Shown here in pieces: positions 37,401-49,543 of a DNA stretch of 64,000 nucleotides. Made by a program: the position numbers and the translations under genes. The notes below the pieces were generated by a model. That model saw only the letters and a list, made by a program, of their open reading frames with translations, did no database searches and had not been told where the DNA came from. Numbering within the stretch: position 1 is the first letter of the stretch; each line of letters opens with the position of its first letter. Origin of the DNA: Euwallacea fornicatus (Eukaryota > Arthropoda > Insecta > Coleoptera > Curculionidae); NCBI RefSeq assembly GCF_040115645.1, contig NC_089554.1, positions 2,666,001 through 2,730,000 on the forward strand. Reading direction: 5' to 3'.

Positions 37401-40400
37401 TCGATCACCTGTTGTTATCAAAATAAAATTAAAAATTGTATTGGACAAATTTTACTACTTACAAGTTTTTGTACCTACACCGATTTCTTAAGGTCTGAAA
37501 TGTTTACGATCATCGGTGATTTAGTTTTTAAACTGTAACACAAGATTTACTTATAAAGTATGTTCCTATTGTAGAATAGAATTTCATGTTAATAAAAAAA
37601 AACATTAAACAAATACAGAAAATATTCAACTTACTTCATTCATAAAAAGTGCTCAAAGTAACTATCATTATTTTCATAACAACACTGCAACCGCCGACGA
37701 AATGATTCTTCAACTCTTTGCAACATTATTGGATTGTTACGAAGTGATATAGCAGGATTTTCTACATATCCTTCCAATTATTCGATTATATTTATCGGAG
37801 TAGCATAAACTACACTTTTCATGTATCCTCACAGGAAGTCACAGGGGTTTAAATCCGAATATCTGATGGGCCAGTTTATAGGGCCATTTCGTCCTTCCAC
37901 CGTCTTGAAAATCTTTCATTTAGCCAATTTCGCACTGCTCCTGAGTTATGGCAGAGTGTCTTGTTCAAAAGAAACTACATGTTGGCTCGAATGTTTAGTG
38001 GAAAATTTTTCAATAAATCGGGTAAAACATCTATTAAAAATTATTTGCCCATTTAGCCGTCTAGGCATTACGTGAGGTCTGATAAGTATAGCATTTATGA
38101 GTCCTGCCCATGCATTAACTCTAAATCTTTCCTGGAAATTGTTTAGTCGGATGGCATACGGGTTTTCCTCTACTCAGTATTGTACATGTTGAAGACACGT
38201 TTTTAATTAAAACCAGCTTTATCAGTTGAAAATAAAAATTATGTAAAATTTGGTTGTTCACGTATTTTAGCAAGAGCTCATTCATAGAATTGACACCTTT
38301 GTGACAAATCTTCAGATTTCAAAAATTGAACTTTTTGTACATGGTAAAGGTACAGTTGCTGTTGTCTTAATATCCGCCATATTGTTGAATGAGATGTCCT
38401 GGATTGAAGTGCCACCCTTGTACTAGTTTTTGGTCAAAATTCTACATTCTCAAGAATTTTTTGCTCGAGATTTGCAATCCTGTGGAACATAATCTTCCAC
38501 GTTCATGGGCTATCGGTTTAAACGTGCCGTAATCCCAAAAATGTTGAATAACATGCATAAAAATGCGTTCATTAGAAATTTGACGCATCAGAAACTTTTC
38601 TAAGTAGATCCTGCGAATTTCAGCACCGTTTTCACCGAAAGCACCATATGCCAAAACCATATCTATGTATTCACTATTTCAAAAATGAACTATTTTTGAC
38701 AAATTTTTCTTATCGAAATTCCTAACGCAAACATTAACCGTCGCAATACCAAATAAATTTGACCTGCTGACATAGGTATGCGTATCAGCAGGTCGATTGC
38801 CGACTCTTTTTTCTAGAAAATAGTTTTAATTCACCAACACGAATCATTGGCACATCATAAATTTTAATGAAACATAAACACAAAAAGTGGTTTTCGAGGA
38901 AAATGGTACATACAAAAAATGTTGTCTTTAACGAGATCTTTCATTAATTTAAATTAATGCACTTATTTCTGATACACCTTGTATAATTCCCGAGATATTC
39001 GATAGAATAATTTTATGCAAATCATGGTACTTAGTTATTATTATGCTGCTACATACCAATGCTAGACATGACAACGTCTTTATACAGGGTGGTAAAAGAT
39101 TTATTTTAATAGCTTCAAACTTAAACAATCCAAATAAGAAAGAGGTAAACGTTCGAGTATACCACATCTAGGTATCACTAACATTTCGCAAGAGAGCAAA
39201 TATGAAAACATTCAACGATATTTCGCTGTATGGTCATGGCGAACAGGAAAATCTTGAGCATAATATTTACTTCAAAATATTAATTACGAAAAAAGAAACT
39301 ATAAATCCATTTTCTACCCTGTATGAATACTGTGGTTGCAGCTGCAAATTGAGACAAATTTAAATAAATTTCCAGTGTTGAATGAGTCTAATTTAATTGA
39401 TTCGCTTATTTTTGTAAGAATGTAGATTAAATAAAGACCAAATACAAAACGAGAGTAATACAACTGTGTATATGATTTAAAACATATTTAAAAATCTATA
39501 AAACACAAGTAGGTCCCTAACCGTAAAGTTTATTTGTCAATATGAACCTTATCAAACTGATAACGTTTCCTGCTATCGCTGTTAGTTTTACTTCTTGGAA
39601 ACTAAAGATATATATACATATATATAAAAATATTTTGGTTTTCCCCTGAAATCGAAAATGAAAAAAACATTTTCTTGAAAAACTAAGTTATTCAAGAAAA
39701 CTCCCAAGGCAAGGAGCACTGGAAAAAACAATAATTATGAGCAACTTTTACAAAACGCGCATTCCTGCGTAGGTTCACGTAACAAAGTGATCTACAATAC
39801 TTACCCATAGTTTAATTATACATACTCCACCAAGTGTGAAGGCAAAAAAATCGATAAATACGACTACAAACGTGCAATTTATTTACCGGAGATATACCTA
39901 AACGCAAGTCATCATTTTAAATAATATATACAATACATAGCGTATAAAACGTAACGTTAACCACGAAATTACCCAATATTTAAGTCAGATGTGGTCTGAT
40001 GACAGTTTACAGAGATAATGTAATGAAGTAGATCCGCATATGCTTAAATTTAATTTACAAATAACGGAAAAAAAAATCAGCGAATCACTTATATAAAGTA
40101 CCTTTTTATCTCAATAATCACTGGAAAATTGTTGAAATGTTCGAAAAATTACAGTTATTCTTTTGAAACCTGAAAATGGCCAAACAACGAATTCTTGATA
40201 AATTAGAAAAGCTGATGATTATTTCCTTTGAATAATACAAAATCTGCAAGAAAAAATAAAAAAATACCTTCATAGCATCTTTAAGATAGTCAATCATCAT
40301 AAAAGACATGTCCACAAGATCGCCACTGGAACTGCTGCTTGGACTGCAAGCACTCCTTGGACAACTGGACGAAGACCTCGCATGGCTACCCAACCCTGCA

Positions 40401-40420
40401 GAGTCTTCATCCCCTTCCAT
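31465..40420 (-). CDS. Keap1: Kelch-like ECH-associated protein 1 (Keap1)
   Basis: Substrate adaptor of a Cullin-3 ubiquitin ligase. In animals it binds and represses the stress transcription factor Nrf2 (CncC in insects) and releases it when its cysteines are oxidised. Coding exons, all in consistent phase: 40268-40420, 33649-33762, 33432-33596, 33227-33376, 32898-33176, 32653-32844, 32305-32516, 31990-32195, 31759-31932 and 31465-31554. The ATG at 40418-40420 opens a Ser-rich leader ('MEGDEDSAGLGSHARSSSSC'). An acceptor ('tttcttttag') just upstream shows there is a separate 5' untranslated exon. Domains: BTB about residues 52-165 ('LFHAHRVVLAAASPYFK'), BACK about 170-287, and six Kelch blades from about 300 ('YVAGGYYKQSLDILEG', 'YAVGGRNNSPG'). 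The equivalents of the human sensor cysteines Cys151, Cys273 and Cys288 are present ('NTVCQLL', 'QKCDVI', 'PACKEY'), as are the substrate-binding arginines in 'GGRNNS', 'PRNRVG' and 'RSGAG'. The 6.5-kb first coding intron is full of transposons. Confidence 0.95.
34294..35313 (+). pseudogene. Tc1-like transposase pseudogene in Keap1 intron
   Basis: The plus strand encodes a degraded Tc1-family transposase. It has an N-terminal helix-turn-helix ('AIGQLESGRTQTHVAQMFNV', from the ATG at 34294), a middle block 'MAWAGISLSSHTDLYFIGNG' (about 34865), the second catalytic block 'FIFTDNNARPHRANIMNN' (about 35005-35055), and a C-terminus running to about 35313. Many stops and frame changes are present. 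Terminal inverted repeats are not obvious. It lies antisense in the first coding intron of Keap1. Confidence 0.85.
35713..36690 (+). mobile_element. Truncated mariner-family element in Keap1 intron
   Basis: The left terminus 'tagggtgtcccactaaaac' begins at about 35713. A shortened transposase follows from an ATG at 35835: 'MDAKRIQIMKICYHHSESFA', then, after an internal loss, 'KKIIFSDKAHFQLDRPVDKQ' (first catalytic Asp), 'FQQDDATCHSNRHN' (about 36318) and 'RRPKRSCDLTPLDFFFFQLF' (about 36400-36460). The last catalytic residue appears to be Asp, unlike the Glu of the Tc1 copies. Stops interrupt it and no right-hand repeat is evident. Confidence 0.8.
37319..38982 (-). mobile_element. Mariner-type transposon in Keap1 intron
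   Basis: Inverted ends: left 'acagggtgtatcagaaatag', right (reverse complement) 'acaaggtgtatcagaaataa'. The match is strong for about 40 bp and weaker for a further 100 bp, and TA flanks both sides. The transposase is on the minus strand. Its helix-turn-helix is at 38442-38660 ('AYGAFGENGAEIRRIYLEKF'), and its C-terminal part near 37650-37890 includes 'GPINWPIRYSDLNPCDFL' and 'VEESFRRRLQCCYENN'. Stops and frameshifts make it inactive. It is in the same orientation as Keap1. Confidence 0.85.
39083..39323. mobile_element. MITE in Keap1 intron
   Basis: It starts 'tacagggtggtaaaaga' and its end, read in reverse complement, is 'atacagggtagaaaatgg', so about 25 bp of inverted ends frame a 240-bp non-coding interior flanked by TA. 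It is too short for a transposase and is probably moved by a mariner-type enzyme. Confidence 0.65.
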
Positions 40421-40430
40421 AATTGGCAAC

Positions 40431-43400
40431 CTAAAAGAAAAATTTAGCAATTCTTTTTGGATTCCAAGAGAAAACTGTTTATTTGATCTAACATTTTTTT
40501 TGTCTTCAGATTTGTAAATTATATTTAGCGACACATTTTTGTTATTGATACTAAGCAATTCTTGTCGATGGGAGATCAAAGTTACGCCATCATGAAGCTA
40601 TGACCACTGTAATGTATTGTTATCTAACTCAAAAATCGATTTTTACGTGTTTAAATTTTGTTTTTTCGTGAAATTCATCGAGTCTTAGGAAAATAAATAT
40701 CACAATGTAAATTAATGCGAGATTGTATGGTGTCTAGTCATGGTCGTTATCACCTTAATAATACTGTGACGTCGGGGTTTAATGAGTGGCCAGTATAATA
40801 ATTAGGCCCGAGAAAATTCTTATAAATAATAATATATGAAAAATAAGCACCAAAGAAAATACTTTTTTTCATTTGAGAAATGTTTGTGTTGGCTAAAACT
40901 GCTTAACAGCTGGAAGATCTGATTATTGACTGCTTACGTGCTCTCAAAATAGTTCAGCTCTATTATATACCACTGATGTCGCACCTAAGTATATTATTTT
41001 CCATTTAAGCCATTGCACTACAAGGCGATCATAGGAACTAAATCAAAGGAATTTCCACATCACCCATTGACCTCCAGCTCAATAAAAAAAATACCATTAC
41101 TAATTATAATTATTCTGATTATCAATAAAACTTGCTGCTCTAAACAAAACTTCACGTACGCAAAACCAACGCTTATTCAAACTTACGGTAAGCCATCTGC
41201 CTGTGAAAAAACCATTCCAATAACACCTTTAAAAATATGCCCAAATCAAAGGCACTAATCACATGAAGAATAATATAAAATAGCGTTTTCCGTCATATTA
41301 CTTGCAAGATTGCGAGCACTGTAGTGAATAAAACGCGGCATTTCAAAATAGACTACGTATGATGACTTTCACAAAATGTGTGTAAATGATATTTAGCGTA
41401 CTTTACCAATGAGTATCGTGCACTGCCAGAACTATCGCGCAATGTATCGGATAAAGTGAGAAGGTCAATGTTAACCTAGGTCCATGCATGAAAAGTTACA
41501 GAACACTGGACTACTAGACAGAAGTACCATAGTGTTAAGTCAAAGCACAGGAACTAAGTCTAAATTTAAGCTAAATAAAAGCAATTGTCTACCAATGACA
41601 ACATATTATTCCACGAATTCGACGGTAAAATACGTCTATATGTTATACTTATTATACAAAAAAAGAACTGCCAGAATTACATGATAAGACTTTTTTTTAA
41701 TGATATTTTTCTATGCTCCTGTGTACAAGCAAAAACCTTATCACAGACATAAACGAATCCTACTCGAGTAGAAACACATTAAAACTATCTATTCAAAACA
41801 CATTTAAAAATGTCATAAACCATGATCGCGAATACCATTGTCTTAAAGTTGCAGTCTCATTATCCACTAATTATTAACCAATTTCAAATAAGTATTTTTC
41901 TTGAAATTGTACAAGCAATAGTTCCAGATGAGACTCCAATATTCGTTAGAGAAGGTAAATCTAAATTGATTTTCCAATATGCACATGATGGTTGTCAAAA
42001 CCTACTTATCCCCCATTATATTGACAATTTATTCTCAGTAGAAACTACCTTAAGTGGAAATTAGTGACTGGTGACGATCAGAAACATCCACTAGTTAATC
42101 TCAAAGTTACAACAAACATTCAGAAACATTTAAAACTTTTGGAAAATTATTAGAAATAATTTTTATTTAATGGAAATGAAGCTTAACAGTATGGATGTAT
42201 CTGACAATAACTGTTCAAAAATAGTTCCTTCTGAAGTATATTATTACATAAAACCATTGATCACACACTGAGCCAGATGTTGAAGGCTAAGTAGATATAC
42301 TAAATCAGACACACATTTTTGTGTGACCTGTGATATCAAAAGTAATAACATAGAGAATAATATCAACTCAACTCTCAAAAGACATACCAGCCTACACATG
42401 AACAGAAAGTAGAAATTTGTTTGCCACCAGTCACTGATATTAAGGAAGTAGAGGTTAACTGGAGAATTGAGTTTAAAATTAAGTTTCCTTTGAAATTTAC
42501 TAACTCCAAATTATATAGGTAAAATTTAAACTTGACCCTACAGCCAAGCTGCAGATTTGATACAGCTTGTGATATGTGATCAATGTGTCATTAATTACCT
42601 GTCACAAACTTAAGTTTCACTTCTGATGGAGCTTAAACTAATGGCATCAAATCGAACTCAAGGGATAGTTGTATATGTATATGTTTTAAACATGAACTCA
42701 AGTTTTTAGTGAGATTTGAGATATATTTCGTTGCTTATCTGCCCAATTCTCCAGATAAACCATAGGTGCAATTTAAGCAAAAGTTATACAATGAACACCT
42801 CTATAAAAACCAATGTTTTATTTGGAGCAAATGATTTGGTAAATGCCCCCACACACTGGTCAATATATCATGATTTAATTACTTTCAATCATTGCCTGCT
42901 ACACAAGTAAACAAGTTAGTTACACGAAAAATGACGAGGTTTACTCAAGATATACTTGAAAAAACCAAAGTTTGGGAATGTTTGAGAACATATCAAACTT
43001 CTGAACTGTCCAAAAGACTTGCAGGAAAAAAAGTACAGTATAAAATCTTTATAGATATTTTTATATACTTGGAAAAGAACCTCTGAATCCTATCCTAACT
43101 GAAATGAAAGTGTAAAAACAATATAAAAAAATATGAATATCGAAAATTAGAAGCTTTAAGCTTTTCAATGGAAATTTCCTATATTTTATTATAAATTTAA
43201 ATGAAGAATACATACCAATTAGACTCTATTAATAAGGAAAAACAAACAGTTGTTTTAACATAAAACTACACAGAAAATTAAAAAATTAATAAAATAATTC
43301 GTGTAAAAAAAATATATATATATAGGTTAAAAACACAAAAAACGGTTGTCAATATCTGTCATTGAAGCGATAAAGATGTCACACTCAAATTGAAACCATC

Positions 43401-44092
43401 AATGCTGCCAAATTGCAAAATTGTATGCTAGCAGAAATTTACGTTTCTGACATCATTAGATGCTGGAATAACGTGTTAACCATTCTGTTTTTATCAAATA
43501 TTTTTGAGTCATATTGCTGTTAAAGTTGAAATTGTTGAATGAGAACTGTTTAACTAATCAGTGCAACCAATGCACATTAAGCATTGAAATGGTCAAAACT
43601 ATTTTTTTCAAATTAGTTGCAGCTGGCTGGTCTGACTTTCAAAAATATTACTCTGTAAATTTTCGTATTGTCTTTGGTAAACAATTTGAATCGTTTTAAA
43701 ACTATTATATCAACTACTATAGCAAGTCTGTGATGTTGATAATCCTCAAAATCGAGAGTGAAAAGTATGCTTATAAGAAAAACAATAAATATGTGATTAT
43801 TACTTTATTAAATTATAGAAATAAATTAGTTGAATGCCCAAAGATGTCATCTTTAATAAAATGACAATGACCAATGACAAAAGAATGCAACAGCGCAAAG
43901 AGCAACGTCAACATAAACACGTCTCTCGATAGTGTTCATGAACATTTTGTATTTTAATTCTTAATTTTACTTACTAAATGATCCTTAAATAAATACACAA
44001 ATTGCACTAATTGTATGTATAATTATTCCGTTTAATCTTATTGGGATCTAATAAACTGTTTTCGTAACTGTACACAAGTAGATAAATCCAAC
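40431..44092. other. Intergenic region between Keap1 and COPA
   Basis: The two genes diverge from this 3.7-kb stretch, so it must hold the Keap1 5' untranslated exon or exons and both promoters. Open frames at 41013-41258, 41484-41684, 41822-42064 and 42716-42910 are AT-rich and have no domains. A good minus-strand donor word ('gtaagtaaaa', about 43,970) near the COPA start could end a Keap1 leader exon, which would imply a bidirectional promoter, but this is inference. Confidence 0.4.
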
Positions 44093-47000
44093 ATGTTAAC
44101 AAAATTTGAAACTAAGTCGGCCCGAGTAAAAGGGCTTTCTTTTCACCCCAAGAGACCCTGGATTTTGGCAAGTCTTCACAATGGTTGTATCCAGCTTTGG
44201 GACTATAGAATGTGCACTCTTTTGGAAAAGTTTGATGAACATGATGGTCCAGTACGAGGCATTTGCTTTCATAGTCAGCAACCCCTATTTGTTTCTGGAG
44301 GGGACGATTACAAAATAAAGGTATTTTTCATGTTATGTTCTTAGTTTGACTATAATTCTTGGTAATGTCTGGTTACTAGGTGTGGAATTACAAGCAAAAA
44401 CGGTGCATATTCACATTGCTTGGTCATCTGGACTATATTCGAACTACAATGTTCCATCATGAATATCCATGGATAGTGTCTGCCTCTGATGATCAAACAA
44501 TTCGCATTTGGAACTGGCAAAGCCGTACTTGCATTTGTGTCTTAACTGGACATAACCATTATGTTATGTGTGCCACATTTCATCCCAGTGAAGATTTACT
44601 TGTATCTGCCAGCTTAGATGCTACTGTTAGAGTTTGGGACATTTCTGGTAATCTTTATTTATAAATTAAGCTGCTTATTTTTAGACCCACTTGCGTCATT
44701 TGGGATTAAAAATGTCAAACTTAGATCTCAGAGTTGTAGTGGGACTTGTCTTATTAAGAACATACTGTTTTTACCATAAACATGTTGAAATTTTGATTCT
44801 GCTAATCTTTGCAATTAGAAATTTACTTCTCAAGATGAATATTCAGAGCTTGATAGATTTGATAATCAAATTTTCCCTTTTTACAGGATTAAGAAAGAAA
44901 AATGTATCACCTGGCCCTGCTGGTCTTGAAGATCATTTAAAAAATCCTGGAACTACAGATCTATTTGGTGTATCAGATGCAGTGGTAAAGCATGTTTTGG
45001 AAGGTCATGATAGGGGTGTGAACTGGGCTTCTTTCCATCATAGTTTACCTTTAATTGGTAAATAAACTCTTAGCTCTGTTGCTTAAAGCAATTAAGCATG
45101 TATCATAAATATGTCTTTAGTCTCTGGAGCTGACGATCGGCAAGTGAAATTATGGAGAATGAATGATTCCAAAGCTTGGGAAGTTGATGCATGTCGAGGG
45201 CATTACAATAACGTCTCTTGTGTGTTGTTCCATCCAAGGCAGGAATTAATTCTTTCTAATAGTGAAGATAAGAGCATAAGAGTGTGGTGCATGCAAAAGC
45301 GAACATGTCTTCATACCTTTAGAAGGTAATTCCAATCTCTTTTTTATTGTAATTTTACACATCTAGTTTTTAAATATTTACAGGGAACATGAAAGGTTTT
45401 GGGTTATGACTTCGCACCCGAATTTAAACTTATTTGCTGCAGGCCATGACGCGGGTATGATTATATTTAAATTGGAGAGGGAACGTCCTGCTTATACTGT
45501 TCATGCAAACCTCCTTTATTATGTTAAAGAGAAATATTTAAGACGTCTCGATTTTACCACTGCTAAAGATGTGCCCGTTATACAAATTAAAGGTGATTTT
45601 TTCTCCCATATTCAAATCCCTAAAAATGATCACTTTTGATGTTATTAGGCGGCGGAAAAATCCCGGTATATGGAATGTCTTTCAACCCTGCTGAAAATGC
45701 CGTACTTTTGTTTACTCGCACATCTAATTTGGAAAACAGCGTCTACGACTTATACATTATTCCCAAAGAGCAAGAAAGCGGTGATCATGTCCCAGAGGTG
45801 GAAAGTAAGAGATCCAGCGGATTAACTGCTCTGTGGGTGGCTAGAAATCGGTATGTCTCAATTGAATCTTGAAACTATATAAAATTAACTTGATTTTTAT
45901 ATAGGTTTGCTGTCTTGGATAGAGGACACCAATTGGTTATTAAAAACCTCAAAAATGAAGTAACTAAAAAAGTGCAAACACCCACTTGCGACGAAGTGTT
46001 CTACGCTGGTACTGGAATGTTGTTGCTGCGCGACAGTGAACATGTCACTCTCTTTGATGTTCAACAAAAGAGAACTCTTGCACAAGGTAGAAAAATCTCC
46101 TCTAATTTATATATGATTTTTCATTAATAGTTTTGCGAATTTCAAAGTGAAAATCAACAAATGCCGATATGTGGTTTGGTCAACCGACATGGCTCATATT
46201 GCACTACTATCCAAGCACAATGTAACAGTATGCAACAGGAAATTAGACGTTTTATGCTCCTTACACGAGAACACCAGAGTTAAGTCTGGAGCCTGGGATG
46301 ATTCTGGAGTATTCATTTACACTACCAGCAATCATATTAAATATACTTTAACTAACGGGTTGGAATATTTACTTCGTCAATGTATTGCAACTAATAAAGG
46401 ACATTTTTTAGGGATCATGGAATAATTCGTACTCTGGACTTACCTATTTATATTACGAGAGTAAAAGGTAGTCAGGTATTTTGCTTGGATCGAGAGTGTA
46501 AACCCAGGATTCTGACTGTTGATCCTACTGAGTATAAGTTTAAGTTGGCGTTGATAAACCACAGATATGAGGAGGTAACAGACTCATTTTTAATTGAAAA
46601 GTATTATTTATATTGTTTGTATTCATTTAGGTACTTTACATGGTTCAAAAATCCCGTCTAGTAGGACAGTCTATTATTTCGTATCTGCAACAAAAAGGCT
46701 ATCCGGAAGTGGCATTGCACTTTGTCAAAGATGATAAAACCAGATTTACATTGTCACTGGAATGTGGAAATATTGAAATCGCACTTGAAGCAGCTAAGTC
46801 TTTGAATGACAAAGCTTGCTGGGATCAGTTAGCTCATGCTGCCCTATGGCAGGTAAGTCTTTCTGTAAAAATTTTGTTTGTTTTTTTATTATTCTGAAAT
46901 GATAATCAATTCAAGTAATAGATGAAGAGTTTAGAAAATCAAAGTTATTTCACTCTCTTTATGCCATTTTGCATAATATCGAAATTGTTCATTTGCTTTC

Positions 47001-49543
47001 TTTTGACAACTATTGTTCAAATTCACATTAGAAAAGCTTTTTCCCACATAAAATATATATGTAAGTATGATTTGAACACTTTATTGATAGAAAACTGATT
47101 TGAATCTTTAGGGTAATCATCAAGTGGTGGAAATGTGTTATCAAAGAACAAAAAGCTTTGAGAAGCTCTCTTTCTTGTATCTAATCACTGGCAATCTCGA
47201 CAAATTAAGGAAAATGATGAAAATTGCCGAGATTAGGAAGGCACGCTCCTCCCAATACCATGGAGCACTGCTTTTAGGTAGGATAACCACAGTCTATATT
47301 CATAGTTGTTCAGTAATGTTAGTTTCTAATACTTATGAAAATGTCTTATATTTATAATTTAGGCGATTTGGAAGAACGTGTAAGAGTATTGAAAGCGACA
47401 AATCAATACTCCCTTGCCTACTTAATAGCAGCCACTCACGGCATGATTGAGGAAGCTGAACAATTGAAAGAAATAATTGGTGATGATAAGAAATTGCCCG
47501 ACATCGATCCTAATGCCAAATTTTTGAAGCCACCTCCACCTATTCAACAAGCTGAAAGTAATTGGCCGTTGTTAACAGTCAGTAGGGTGAGTAAAAAAAT
47601 TTGGATTTTATTTCCTAAAGAGTACATAAATAATTCTGATATTAATAACAAACTTGATGTATAATGCGAATGTGTAATTTTTTGGTATCTCCGTAGAGTT
47701 ATTTCGAAAATACAGCAGCCCAAACTACATCAAGCAAACTTGTAGCAGAACCGATAGTCGCTGATGATATGGAAGAGGCACAAGGATGGGGTGATGATGA
47801 TGACGAACTTGGGGATGGCGGTGAGACATTTATAGCAAATTAGTTCATGTACTAAACATTTGTCATGAATTTCTGTTATTTGCCCTTTATAGAAGGGAAA
47901 TCTACGGAACCGAGAGTATCAGAGAGTGGAGAAGCCGGGTGGGACGTAGACGATGCCGATTTAGAAATCCCCGACTTAGGTCCAACTCCTGCAACTGATA
48001 CTTCCGACAGTTACATCCATCTACCAGCCCAAGGTACAAAATATTGTTTGAATCCTGTTTATAGCTTACCAAGTGTATGCGTTAGGACCTTCTCCACGAT
48101 TGGCCTGGACTAAAAACTCCCAACTGGCAGCTGATCACATCGTGGCCGGTTCATTCGAGTCAGCAAGTCGCTTAATGCACGATCAACTCGGCGTAGTTCA
48201 TTTCAAGCCTTACGAAAGCGTCTTCATGAGTCTATTTAGCAGTTCCAGAACGGTGGCCAATCAACTGGCTAATGTGCCACCAATATTCAGTTATCCCTTG
48301 AGGAATTGGAAAGAAGGAACTGTGAAAAGTGGATTACCGGCTACCGGCATTAGTTTGAATGATTTGGTGTCCAAATTACAGGTAAAAAAAAAACAAATTA
48401 TTTATGATTTAGTCTAAACAATGTCATGCGAGACTGCTTTGATTTGAATATTACAATTCAACATTCTGTTATCATTACCTATAAAGTTTATGAAGTGCAG
48501 TCAGATTTAATCCTTTAATTGATATTTGATTTAAATGATTTCAGGTTTGCTATCAACTGACCACTGGAGGTAAATTCACGGAAGCCATAGAGAAATTCCA
48601 GAATTTATTGCTATCGATTACATTGCTAGTTGTGGACACAAAACAGGAGATGGCAGAAGCACAACAAATGCTTCGAATCTGCAGCGAGTATATTTGTGGT
48701 CTACAAATGGAAACCCTTAGAAAGGCATTGCCCAAAGGTAAATAATATTTTTGCTTTTTTGATATCAACCTTGTCCTAAATTCACAAATGAATCACAACA
48801 TGTAAAATCGTAGGTTCATTAGAAGAGCAGAGGCGCCAATGTGAACTGGCAGCCTACTTCACTCATAGTAAATTACAACCAGTACACCAAATTCTGACGC
48901 TGCGTACAGCGCTGAACATGTATTTTAAGCTGAAAAATTATAAAACTGCAGCGTCGTTTGCTAAAAGATTGCTAGATTTGGGTCCTCGACCTGAAGTCGC
49001 CCAGCAAGCTAGGAAAATTTTGCAGGTAATTTCCCTTATACACTCAACATATTCTATACTTGAAATATTTAGTAATTGTATTCCTTCAAATTCATTATAC
49101 CAATTTCTGTTTGTGGTTTCTGAAAAATAAGAGTGAAAAAATGACTATCATTTCTCGAGTTTTAACATTAGTTGGCAACAAGACACGTAAAATAAATATT
49201 ACATTTCATGTGTCGATAATTTTTTAACGAATGAGTCAGAGGTGTATTTCAGTATTTCCGCCTGCAAAAATATAAGTCTCATATCCCAATATGTTATTAT
49301 TTACAGGCATGTGATTCAAATCCAGTAGATGAACTTCAACTACAATACGACGAACACAATCCTTTCTCGCTGTGTGGCCATTCATACACTCCAATCTACA
49401 GAGGCAAGCCTGAAGAAAAATGTCCACTATGTAGTACTTCTTACTTACCCAAATACAAAGGAACTTTATGCAATGTGTGCCAAGTTGCTGAAATCGGTAA
49501 AGACACCATAGGGCTGAGAATAAGTTTGCATCAATTTAGATAG
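44093..49543 (+). CDS. COPA: Coatomer subunit alpha (alpha-COP)
   Basis: The largest subunit of the COPI coat, which retrieves dilysine-tagged membrane proteins from Golgi to ER. Coding exons in consistent phase: 44093-44320, 44380-44647, 44887-45057, 45121-45325, 45384-45592, 45649-45850, 45905-46086, 46148-46358, 46412-46574, 46631-46852, 47112-47277, 47363-47586, 47697-47820, 47893-48033, 48086-48381, 48545-48737, 48814-49025 and 49307-49543. Total 1217 residues, against 1224 in human. The start 'MLTKFETKSARVKGLSFHPK' is the conserved N-terminus. Order: an N-terminal WD40 propeller (about 1-320, e.g. 'VLEGHDRGVNWASFHHSLPL'), a second WD-like propeller, an alpha-solenoid ('SIISYLQQKGYPEVALHFVK'), an acidic linker (about 830-905) and a C-terminal domain that binds epsilon-COP, ending 'GLRISLHQFR'. 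Introns are mostly 50-90 bp. Complete and intact. Confidence 0.98.

Noticed and set aside
40421..40579. Upstream part of the 153-codon minus frame before the Keap1 ATG
   Set aside because: A clear acceptor ('tttcttttag') lies between it and the ATG, so the upstream codons are intron.
41013..43086. Several 60-80 codon frames upstream of COPA
   Set aside because: AT-rich composition, no domains, no splice partners, and different frames that do not join.
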